This document shows positions 43,773 through 50,721 of a DNA stretch of 64,000 bases, in pieces. The notes below the pieces were generated by a model. It saw only the letters and a program-made list of their open reading frames with translations, had not been told where the DNA came from and ran no database searches. Position 1 is the stretch's first letter. Every line of letters begins with the position of its first letter. Position numbers and translations under genes: made by a program. This DNA is from Yinghuangia soli (GTDB lineage Bacteria; Actinomycetota; Actinomycetes; Streptomycetales; Streptomycetaceae). The stretch lies in assembly GCF_021502675.1 (NCBI RefSeq), contig NZ_JAKFHA010000010.1:178281-242280 (forward strand), written 5' to 3'.

Positions 43773-44562
43773 GGTCTGAAGTTCCCTCTTCGGGGTGAAC
43801 CAGGCGGCATCCGCTGTGCAGCCACGGGAGCAGGACGTCGCGGAATCCGGCCGGGCAGGTGAGCCCGGTGGTGTTGGTGAGCGAGGCGGCGTCCGGCTCC
43901 CCGGCGGGGGCCGCGTCCGGCTGCGGGACGACCTGCAGATCGCGGTGCAGGTAAGGGAGTTCGCCGTCGCAGGCGGTCCACAGCATGGCGGCCCGGTCGC
44001 CCGGCCCGATGCCGGTCCGGGACAGGTACGCTGCGGGCTCGTCGGGAGCAGGTGCCGCGGCGTCCAGGTCGACCGCGCCGGCCGGGACGTCGGGCCCCCA
44101 GGCGAGCACCGCCGGGAAGCACGGCAGCGCGACCGCCGCGGCGGCCGGGCGGTGCCCGCCTATGCGCGTGCTGGTGACGATGGTGCGGGCGCCGGTGCGC
44201 CGGGCCCGGTAGGTGAGGCTGCGGTCCCGCAGGCTGACGGACAGCGGCATGGCCACCGCGCCGATCCGCCAGCAGGCCAGCACGGACTGCACCAGTTCGG
44301 CGCCGGGCGGCAGTTGCAGGGCCACGGTGTCGCCGCGCCGCACTCCGTGGCCGAGCAGCAGGGCGGCGAGCCGGTCGACTTCCTGGTCGAGCCGGGCCCA
44401 GGTCCACTGCTGCGGCGGGCGACCGGTACGGGCGCGCATGTCGGGGGGATCGGCGACCGCGGGGTCCTCGGGGTGCACCGCGACGCGGTCGCGCAGCAGG
44501 CAGTCCAGCGTCTCGTCGCTCCGGCGCGGGCGAGCCTCGGCCACCTCTGTGTTGTGCGGCAT
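43741..44562 (-). CDS. Truncated AMP-binding (acyl-CoA synthetase-like) protein
   Basis: 273 residues corresponding only to the N-terminal half of ANL-superfamily enzymes (normally over 500). It has TLDCLLRDRVAVHPEDPAVAD, QQWTWARLDQEVDRLAALLLGHGVRRGDTVALQLPPGAELVQSVLACWRIGAVAMPLSVSLRDRSLTYRARRTGARTIV. It lacks a good P-loop (TSGTTGxPKG) and all of the C-terminal domain; LTNTTGLTCPAGF may be a degenerate remnant. ATG 44562 is favoured by TACCGT 7 nt upstream. It may be a pseudo-enzyme or a decayed gene. It overlaps the DUF397 gene by 32 bp. Confidence 0.7.
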   Translation of the reverse strand: MPHNTEVAEARPRRSDETLDCLLRDRVAVHPEDPAVADPPDMRARTGRPPQQWTWARLDQEVDRLAALLLGHGVRRGDTVALQLPPGAELVQSVLACWRIGAVAMPLSVSLRDRSLTYRARRTGARTIVTSTRIGGHRPAAAAVALPCFPAVLAWGPDVPAGAVDLDAAAPAPDEPAAYLSRTGIGPGDRAAMLWTACDGELPYLHRDLQVVPQPDAAPAGEPDAASLTNTTGLTCPAGFRDVLLPWLHSGCRLVHPEEGTSDLTGSSRIPRP

Positions 44563-44569
44563 TGCACCC

Positions 44570-44575
44570 ACGGTA
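44570..44575 (-). promoter_or_regulatory. -10 box for a leaderless transcript
   Basis: On the minus strand TACCGT ends 7 nt before ATG 44562. Confidence 0.4.
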
Positions 44576-44596
44576 GTCGTGCACGGGTGCGAAAGG

Positions 44597-44629
44597 GAGA
44601 GGGCCGCGGGAGCAATCCGCGGCCCTCTC
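44597..44629 (-). terminator. Terminator of the MMPL gene
   Basis: A 13-bp perfect stem (44597-44609 with 44617-44629) and 7-nt loop between MMPL and the AMP-binding gene; both are on the minus strand. Confidence 0.75.
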
Positions 44630-44680
44630 GGGGGTGTTGCCGTGGGGTCGGCCGGGCGCCTGCGCGGGCCCGGCCGCCGG

Positions 44681-46834
44681 TCAGCCGTCGCTCACGCCCA
44701 CCTTCTCGTACGCGCGCTGCATCGGCTTGGGCGAGTACCAGGCCGCCGGACCGAGCCACTTCATGGTGGCCGGCACCAGGATGCCGCGGACCAGCGTCGC
44801 GTCGATGAGGATGGCCAGCGCCGCACCGAGCCCGAACAGCTGCAGGAAGCTGACCGAACTGCTCACGAACGCCAGGAAGGTGACCGCGAGCAGCGCGGCC
44901 GCGGTGCTGACGATGCGGCCGGTGCGGGCCAGGCCGCGGGTGACCGCCTCGGTGTCGGAGTAGCCGGCCTCGTGCAGGTCCTTGATCCGGCTGATCACGA
45001 ACACCTCGTAGTCCATGGACAGTCCGAAGGCGATGCAGAACAGCAGCACGGTCATCGAGGTGTCCATCGGCATCGGGGTGAAGCCGAGGAAGCCGGCGAA
45101 GTGGCCTTCCTGGAAGACCCACACGGTGATGCCCATCGCGGCGGCGATGCTGAGCCCGTTGAGGACCAGGGCGCGCAGCGGCTGCACGATGCTGCCGGTG
45201 AACAGGAACAGCAGCACGAAGGTCGACAGCGCGATGAGGCCGACGGCCAGCGGGATGCGGTCCGCGATCGCCGCCTTGGTGTCGACGAGTTCGGCGTCGT
45301 CACCGCCCACCAGGACCCGGGCGCCGTCCGGTTCCGGCACCGCGCGGATGTCGCGGACGAGGTCCTGGACCGCGTCGGACTTCGGGTCGAGCGAGGTGAC
45401 CACGGAGAGCATCTGCGCCTCGGGGCCGGCCAGTTCCGGGTGCGGCGCACCGACGGCCGAGCGGCCGCCGGCGAAGGAGCCGGACGCCGTGTCGACGCGG
45501 GTGACGCCGGGCAGCGCGGAGAGCTCGGCCGCGTACTGGGGCAGGCCGCCGGTGCTGCCGTCGGCCACCACGGTCACGGTGTGCGTGTCGTTGCCCGGGT
45601 AGTCCTCGCGCAGCGAGTCGCCGACCTGGTGGATCGCGCTGTCCTTGGGCAGGACGCGCTCGTCCGGCGTGCCGAAGGTGACGCCGAGCAGCGGGGACGC
45701 GGCGACCAGCAGCACGGCGAGCACCGGCAGCGCGGCGCGGGCGGGACGCTTGGCGACCGCACCGGCGAGCCTGCCCCAGAACGGCGTCTCGGCACCCTGC
45801 ACGCCGCGGATGCCGCGGATCCGCCCGGCCTCGACGCGCGGGCCGAGCACGGCCAGCAGGGCCGGGGCGACGAACAGCGCGCCGAGTGCGGAGATCAGCA
45901 CGACGCCGATGCCGGCGTAGGCGAAGGACCGCAGGAAGTACATCGGGAAGACCAGCAGCACGGCCAGCGCGGCGGCCACGGTCGCCGCGGAGAAGACGAT
46001 CGTGCGGCCCGCGGTGCGGACCGTCTCGACCACCGCGTCGGGCACCGAGGCTCCGCCGTGCACGAGTTCGCGGTGCCGGGCGACGATCAGCAGGCCGTAG
46101 TCGATGGCCAGGCCGAGGCCGAGTGCGGTGGTGAGGTTGATCGAGAAGATCGACACGTCGGTGAGCTGCCCGAGCACGAACAGTTCGCCGAACGTGCCCA
46201 TGATGGCGACGAATCCGATCGCCAGCGGCACGAGTGCGGCGACCACGCTGCCGAACGCGAGCACCAGGAGCAGCAGCGTGATGGGCACCGCGATCGCCTC
46301 GGCGATCGCCAGGGACTTCCCGACCTGGGCGTTCACCTCGGGGGCGAGCGGGCTGTCGCCGCCGAGCTTGACGGTGACCGCGCCGTCCGGGCCGAGAGCG
46401 CCGCCGGCCGCGGCCTGCACCGAGGCGGGCAGCGCGTCGACGTCGTCGGGGGCCTGGGCCAGGATCAGCGCCTTGGTGCCGTCGGTGGACTTCAGCCCGG
46501 GGGCGCCGGTGGACCAGTACGAGACCACCCCGGAGTAGCCGGGCTCGACGGCGAGGGCGCCCGCTATGCGGCGGCCCGCGTCGGCGACCGCCGGGTCGTC
46601 CACGGATTGGCCGCGGGACCGCACTTCGACGACGAGGTTGGGACTGCCGGTGAAGTTCTCGCGGATCACTTCACCGGCTTGGTACGAGTCGGATCCGGGG
46701 TCTTCGAAGCCCTCGGACTTGAGCACGCCGAAGGCGCCGAAGCCGGCCACCGCGGCGGCGATCAGCAGGGCGAGGGAGACGGCGAGAACGGTGCGGGCGC
46801 GGTACGCGGCGATGGTGCCGATGCGTTCGAGCAT
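44681..46834 (-). CDS. MMPL family RND-type transporter
   Basis: 717 residues with about 12 transmembrane helices in two halves and two periplasmic loops (about 30-180 and 390-500). It has the proton-relay-type segments LTTALGLGLAIDYGLLIVARHRE in the first half and LLFCIAFGLSMDYEVFVISRIKDL in the second, each with the conserved Asp-Tyr pair. The N-terminal loop GFEDPGSDSYQA is typical of MMPL lipid exporters. GGAAGG is spaced 8 nt before ATG 46834. It is divergent from a TetR regulator across an AT-rich region full of CAACA/TGTTG half-sites. The cargo (lipid, siderophore or antibiotic) is unknown. Confidence 0.92.
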   Translation of the reverse strand: MLERIGTIAAYRARTVLAVSLALLIAAAVAGFGAFGVLKSEGFEDPGSDSYQAGEVIRENFTGSPNLVVEVRSRGQSVDDPAVADAGRRIAGALAVEPGYSGVVSYWSTGAPGLKSTDGTKALILAQAPDDVDALPASVQAAAGGALGPDGAVTVKLGGDSPLAPEVNAQVGKSLAIAEAIAVPITLLLLVLAFGSVVAALVPLAIGFVAIMGTFGELFVLGQLTDVSIFSINLTTALGLGLAIDYGLLIVARHRELVHGGASVPDAVVETVRTAGRTIVFSAATVAAALAVLLVFPMYFLRSFAYAGIGVVLISALGALFVAPALLAVLGPRVEAGRIRGIRGVQGAETPFWGRLAGAVAKRPARAALPVLAVLLVAASPLLGVTFGTPDERVLPKDSAIHQVGDSLREDYPGNDTHTVTVVADGSTGGLPQYAAELSALPGVTRVDTASGSFAGGRSAVGAPHPELAGPEAQMLSVVTSLDPKSDAVQDLVRDIRAVPEPDGARVLVGGDDAELVDTKAAIADRIPLAVGLIALSTFVLLFLFTGSIVQPLRALVLNGLSIAAAMGITVWVFQEGHFAGFLGFTPMPMDTSMTVLLFCIAFGLSMDYEVFVISRIKDLHEAGYSDTEAVTRGLARTGRIVSTAAALLAVTFLAFVSSSVSFLQLFGLGAALAILIDATLVRGILVPATMKWLGPAAWYSPKPMQRAYEKVGVSDG

Positions 46835-46925
46835 GAGGAGGGCCTTCCGTGCGGGCAGGCAAGGGACGGGCCGTACGGACGGCGGCCGGCCGGAGCCGGT
46901 GCCGGACAAGCAATGTTTATGCCGT

Positions 46926-46976
46926 CAACAATGTTGTCACTGATAACTTGGCATTCAATGTTGGCGCTGTCAACAT
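46926..46976. promoter_or_regulatory. Operator region between MMPL and TetR genes
   Basis: CAACAATGTTG (46926-46936) is a palindrome, and ATGTTG (46958-46963) with CAACAT (46971-46976) form a second inverted repeat. TTGTCA (46934) may be the -35 of the TetR gene. The stretch is AT-rich compared with both genes. Confidence 0.5.
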
Positions 46977-47006
46977 GGGTGTCCTGATCAGGTTCGGAGG
47001 GATGCG

Positions 47007-47756
47007 GTGAGTCCACGAGCGCAAGCGCCCGGCGGCGGCGCGGAGACCGGCGGCGGAACAGGCGCGAAGCCCGGTACGAAGCCCGGTGCGAAGGCGCCCG
47101 GCCGCCGCGCGTACCACCACGGGGACCTGCGCAACGCCCTGGTCGACGCGGCCTTGGAGATGGTCCGGACCGGCGGCCCCGAGGCCATCGTGCTGCGCGA
47201 GGCGGCGCGCGCCACCGGCGTCTCCTCGACCGCGGCGTACCGGCACTTCGAAAGCCACCGCGACCTGGTCGAGGCAGTCAAGGAGCGCGCCGGCGCCCGG
47301 ATGGACGCCGAGGTCGCCGCCCGCCTCACCGATGAGCCGGCGCGCGCCGACCGGGGCGAGGAGGCCGTCCGCCGCATGCGCGCGGTGGGCCGCGGCTATG
47401 TGCGCTTCGCGCTGGAGGAGCCGGGCCTGTTCCGGCTCATCTTCCGGCAGTACGCGGACGCCCCGATGCCCGAGGGCGACCCGGTGTCCGAGGCGCCGCC
47501 GCTGACCGAGCGGAACAGTTCGTACATGTCGATGTCCGAGGCCCTGGACGAGCTGGTCGAGGCCGGCGAACTGGCCGCCGGGCGCCGGGCGTTCACCGAC
47601 GTGGCGATGTGGGCGGCGGTGCACGGCATCTCGACCCTGCTGCTCGAGACCGACCTCAGCCGCCTCGACAAGAGGGCCCGTGAAGCCGCCGTGGAGCGGG
47701 TGTTCGACGTCGTCTTCCACGGCATCCTGACGAACCTGGACACCTCCGCGGCCTGA
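47007..47756 (+). CDS. TetR/AcrR family repressor of the MMPL transporter
   Basis: 249 residues. After a disordered KPGxKPGxK leader (1-33) the HTH is [54 protein letters not shown]. The C-terminal ligand domain ([25 protein letters not shown]) belongs to the WHG/TetR_C_33-like type. GGAGG at 46996-47000 serves GTG 47007. Divergent orientation from the MMPL gene and shared palindromes suggest that it represses both itself and the exporter until ligand is bound. Confidence 0.92.
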   Translation: MSPRAQAPGGGAETGGGTGAKPGTKPGAKAPGRRAYHHGDLRNALVDAALEMVRTGGPEAIVLREAARATGVSSTAAYRHFESHRDLVEAVKERAGARMDAEVAARLTDEPARADRGEEAVRRMRAVGRGYVRFALEEPGLFRLIFRQYADAPMPEGDPVSEAPPLTERNSSYMSMSEALDELVEAGELAAGRRAFTDVAMWAAVHGISTLLLETDLSRLDKRAREAAVERVFDVVFHGILTNLDTSAA

Positions 47757-47811
47757 CCCGTTCGGCTCACACGGGATGTCGGCTCCGGGAGGCCGGGCCA
47801 TCGTTGCCGTT

Positions 47812-48594
47812 ATGGGCACTGAGACCGCGGGCCTGGCCGGCCGCGCCGAGTTCGCCGGGCGCACCGCCCTGGTCACCGGCGCGGCCTCGGGCATCGGCGC
47901 GGCCGTCGCGATCCGCCTCGCGGCGGGCGGGGCCGACGTGGCGGTCGCCGACATCGACGACGTCGGCGCGGCCCGTACCGCGGCCCGCATCAACGACGCG
48001 GGCGGCCGGGCCCGCGCGATGCGCGTCGACGTCACCCGGCCCGAATCGTCCGCCGCTCTGGTCGCCGCCGCCGTCGAGGCCTTCGGCGCCCTGCACCTCG
48101 CGGTCAACAATGCGGGCATATGCGGACCGGTCGCCGAACTCGCCGACTACCCGACGGACGCCTGGAGCCGGGTGCTCGCCGTCGACCTGGACGGCGTCTT
48201 CTTCGGCATGCGCCACCAGATCCCGGCGATGCTCGAGCACGGCGACGGCGGCGCGATCGTCAACATCTCCTCGGTCCACGGCCTGGTCGGCATCGACCGC
48301 GCCGCACCGTACGTCGCCGCCAAGCACGCGGTGGTCGGCCTGACCCGCTGCGCCGCCCTGGAGTACGCGGACCGCGCCATCCGGGTCAACGCGGTCGCCC
48401 CCGGCTGCGTCGACACCCCGCTCCTCGGCGGCTTCGACGACGACGCCAAGGCCGTGATGCGCGCCCAGCACCCGATGGACCGCTTCGGCCGCCCCGCCGA
48501 GATCGCCGAACTGGTCGCGTTCCTGCTCTCCGACCGGGCGAGCTTCATCACCGGCGGCATCCACACCGCGGACGGCGGCTTCACCGCCCGCTGA
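47812..48594 (+). CDS. SDR family oxidoreductase
   Basis: 260 residues from ATG 47812; ATG 47776 is an alternative adding 12 residues. It has cofactor motif [11 protein letters not shown] after beta2 (NAD-type), NNAG (VNNAGICGP), catalytic Ser in NISSVHG, YVAAKHA, and the C-terminal [21 protein letters not shown] box 7 nt before ATG 47812 resembles the leaderless layout of the region. Substrate unknown; the family includes steroid, sugar and acyl-alcohol dehydrogenases. Confidence 0.85.
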   Translation: MGTETAGLAGRAEFAGRTALVTGAASGIGAAVAIRLAAGGADVAVADIDDVGAARTAARINDAGGRARAMRVDVTRPESSAALVAAAVEAFGALHLAVNNAGICGPVAELADYPTDAWSRVLAVDLDGVFFGMRHQIPAMLEHGDGGAIVNISSVHGLVGIDRAAPYVAAKHAVVGLTRCAALEYADRAIRVNAVAPGCVDTPLLGGFDDDAKAVMRAQHPMDRFGRPAEIAELVAFLLSDRASFITGGIHTADGGFTAR

Positions 48595-48612
48595 GGCGCC
48601 GGCCCGGCCGCA

Positions 48613-48644
48613 AACCGGTGGCGGGAACAAGCCCGCCTGCGGTT
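48613..48644. terminator. Hairpin after the SDR gene
   Basis: An inner GGCGGG/CCCGCC stem (48620-48625 with 48632-48637) is extended by AACCG/CGGTT around a 2-nt internal mismatch. Confidence 0.4.
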
Positions 48645-48693
48645 CGGTTGACACGCATGTCCTGATCTTCCGGACGCCGAAAGGAGCGCAATC

Positions 48694-49074
48694 GTGACGA
48701 CGCAGATGTCCGGCATGACCGTGGAGAACTACCGCTGGGCACAGGAACTCGTCGACGCCCGCGACCCGCTCGGCGCCCTCAAGCTGATCGAGCCGCACCT
48801 GGCGGCGGAGCAGGACAACCTCTCCGTCCAGCTGCTCGCGGCCCAGGCGTACTTCGGCTCCGCGCAGCTGCGCCGCGCCGAGGCCACGCTCCGGCGCGTG
48901 ATCGACCTCGACCCGCGCGACGCGTGGGCGCTGCACGCGCTCGGGCGCACGCTGGAGCGCGCCAGCCGTGCCGACGAGGCAGGCCCGTACCTGCGCCTTG
49001 CGGCGGCCATGTGCCCCGAGCCGGAGTACATCACCGCAGCGTGGCGCCACACCCCGGCGCCGACCCAGGACTGA
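48694..49074 (+). CDS. Small tetratricopeptide-repeat protein
   Basis: 126 residues made of about two and a half TPR units: YRWAQELVDARDPLGALKLIEPHLA, then LSVQLLAAQAYFGSAQLRRAEATLRRVIDLDPRDAWALHALGRTLERASRADEAGPYLRLAAA. It should form a cytoplasmic protein-protein adaptor. AAAGGAG at 48680-48686 places GTG 48694. No partner gene can be identified. Confidence 0.85.
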   Translation: MTTQMSGMTVENYRWAQELVDARDPLGALKLIEPHLAAEQDNLSVQLLAAQAYFGSAQLRRAEATLRRVIDLDPRDAWALHALGRTLERASRADEAGPYLRLAAAMCPEPEYITAAWRHTPAPTQD

Positions 49075-49112
49075 CCCGGGACTGACCTGGGACTGACCGG
49101 GGGGCTGACGAT

Positions 49113-49841
49113 TCAGTCGCGCGAGGCGGCGGTGGACATCACGTCCGCCGTCGCCTCTTCCCGTGCCCGCCGCTCGTCCTGCGTCCACGCGCTCATCAGC
49201 AGCAGTTGGGCCGCGATGTAGAGCGGCATGATCGCGGCGTCCTGCCCGGGCAGCAGATCCAGCCCGGCCAGGTCCAGCGCGATGACCGTGTCGGACGCCA
49301 GGAACAGCGCGCCGCCGAGCGCGGTCCGCCGGTCCGACCCCGCCGCGGCCGCGGCCACCGCGGTCAGCAGCAGGCTGTAGCCGGCCACCGGCACCAGCAG
49401 GTCGTCCAGCCGCGGCCCGAGCACCGCGAGCATCCCGGCGCACGCGGCCGCGTACCCGGCGGGCACCCACGGCTTCGCGGCCAGCACCCGGTGCGCGCCC
49501 GCGTCCGCGAACGACTTCAGGTACGCGACATGCCCCACCGCGAACCCGGCCATCCCGGCCAGGAACAGCTTGTCGTCCCCGGTCAGCAGCCCGACATCAC
49601 CCGCGAAGCCGCCCGCCAGCGCGGCCAGCGGCAGCTTCAGATCGGCCCCGGGCCGCGCGGCCGCCGCGACGTAGCCGGCCAGCAGCGGCATGAGCAGCGG
49701 CTTCGTCACCCAGCGCACCCCGGACTCCGCGTCCACGGCGGCCAGCACCGAGTCGACCGCACCCACCGCGAGATAGGCCCCGAGCAGCAGCCGCGGCTCC
49801 GAGCAGACCCGCTTCACCGCCCGGCGTACGAGACTCTTCAC
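49113..49841 (-). CDS. YhhN family lysoplasmalogenase-like membrane protein
   Basis: 242 residues with seven to eight transmembrane helices. Family segments are VRWVTKPLLMPLLAGY, PLAALAGGFAGDVGLLTGDDKLFLAGMAGFAVGHVAYLKSF (conserved Asp and FxxGHxxY), and GGALFLASDTVIALD. The mammalian homologues TMEM86A/B hydrolyse the vinyl-ether bond of lysoplasmalogens, and bacterial members can do likewise. GTG 49841 overlaps the stop of the upstream di-iron hydroxylase gene (GTGA), so the two are translationally coupled. The Lys/Arg N-terminus is cytoplasmic. Confidence 0.9.
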   Translation of the reverse strand: MKSLVRRAVKRVCSEPRLLLGAYLAVGAVDSVLAAVDAESGVRWVTKPLLMPLLAGYVAAAARPGADLKLPLAALAGGFAGDVGLLTGDDKLFLAGMAGFAVGHVAYLKSFADAGAHRVLAAKPWVPAGYAAACAGMLAVLGPRLDDLLVPVAGYSLLLTAVAAAAAGSDRRTALGGALFLASDTVIALDLAGLDLLPGQDAAIMPLYIAAQLLLMSAWTQDERRAREEATADVMSTAASRD

Positions 49842-50698
49842 GCGGCCGCCTCCGCAGGCTCCGGCAGGGCCTCGGCCCGCGGCGCGGGACTCCAGCCCGG
49901 CCCGCGGAAGACCCGCCCGAAGCGCTCGCGCCAGCCCGCGGCGTGCCGGACGTCATGCCCGATCGCCCAGTACTCGTGGACCGCGACCCGCAGCGGGTTG
50001 TAGGTCGTGATGTTCTTCGTCAGGCCGTAGTCGACCTTCTCGCCTTCCGGCTCGAAGGAGCGGAAGAGCCGGTCCCACACGATGAGGATGCCCCCGTAGT
50101 TGCGGTCGAGGTACTGCTTGTTGGAGCCGTGGTGCACCCGGTGGTGGGACGGGGTGTTCCACACGTACTCGATCGGCTTCCACAGCCTGTGGACGCGCTC
50201 GGTGTGGATCCAGAACTGGTAGATCAGGTTCACCGAGTACGCCGCGAAGATCATCGCGGGCGAGAACCCCAGCAGCGCCACCGGTGCCATGAACACCAGG
50301 TGATGCGCCCCCGTCCAGCTCTGCCGCAGGGCTGTGGACAAGTTGTAGTGCCGGCTGGAGTGGTGCACGACATGGCTCGCCCACAGCAGCCGGATCTCGT
50401 GCATCGCCCGGTGTTCCCAGTAGTAGAAAAAGTCCACCGCCAGCACCGCGAGCGCCCAACCCCACCAGGTCCCCGGCACGTCCAGTGGCGTCACGCCGAA
50501 CAGCACGTCCCAGAGCAGCAGCGCCAGGATTCCCCAGCCGAGGTTGGCGGCAATGCTCCCGATGCCCATGGACAGGCTCGTCGCGGTGTCCTTGGCCGCG
50601 TACCCCCGCTGCTCCTCGTCGGGCGCGAACCGGTACGCGAGGATCTCCACGACAAGCAGCAGCACAAAGGCCGGGATCGCGTAGGTCGTGAGGTCCAT
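49838..50698 (-). CDS. Sterol desaturase/fatty-acid hydroxylase superfamily protein, alkylglycerol monooxygenase-like
   Basis: 286 residues, four membrane spans and the eight-His di-iron motifs HRAMH, HVVHH and HRVHH. Several stretches are those of alkylglycerol monooxygenase (TMEM195): HHSSRHYNLSTALRQS, YQFWIHTE, NTPSHHRVHHG, and DRNYGGILIVWDRLFRSFEPE with VDYGLTKNI. That enzyme cleaves the O-alkyl bond of glyceryl ethers. Coupling to a lysoplasmalogenase (49113-49841) points to ether-lipid catabolism. TAATCT lies 7 nt before ATG 50698 and a perfect TACTCGCGAGTA palindrome abuts it. Confidence 0.9.
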   Translation of the reverse strand: MDLTTYAIPAFVLLLVVEILAYRFAPDEEQRGYAAKDTATSLSMGIGSIAANLGWGILALLLWDVLFGVTPLDVPGTWWGWALAVLAVDFFYYWEHRAMHEIRLLWASHVVHHSSRHYNLSTALRQSWTGAHHLVFMAPVALLGFSPAMIFAAYSVNLIYQFWIHTERVHRLWKPIEYVWNTPSHHRVHHGSNKQYLDRNYGGILIVWDRLFRSFEPEGEKVDYGLTKNITTYNPLRVAVHEYWAIGHDVRHAAGWRERFGRVFRGPGWSPAPRAEALPEPAEAAA

Positions 50699-50705
50699 GA
50701 CGCGG

Positions 50706-50721
50706 AGATTACTCGCGAGTA
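50706..50721 (-). promoter_or_regulatory. -10 box and palindrome before the di-iron hydroxylase operon
   Basis: On the minus strand TAATCT (50706-50711) ends 7 nt before the start codon. The 12-bp perfect palindrome TACTCGCGAGTA (50710-50721) overlaps it and the stop codon of the NACHT gene. It could be a repressor site. Confidence 0.5.

Noticed and set aside
43741..44562. Calling the short AMP-binding gene a pseudogene
   Set aside because: The frame is uninterrupted and starts with a good promoter box; truncation alone does not prove inactivity, so it is kept as a CDS with a note.
44213..46987. 924-residue plus-strand frame opposite the MMPL gene
   Set aside because: Antisense shadow with Gly/Asp/Arg-rich composition and no domain; the MMPL frame has full transporter motifs.
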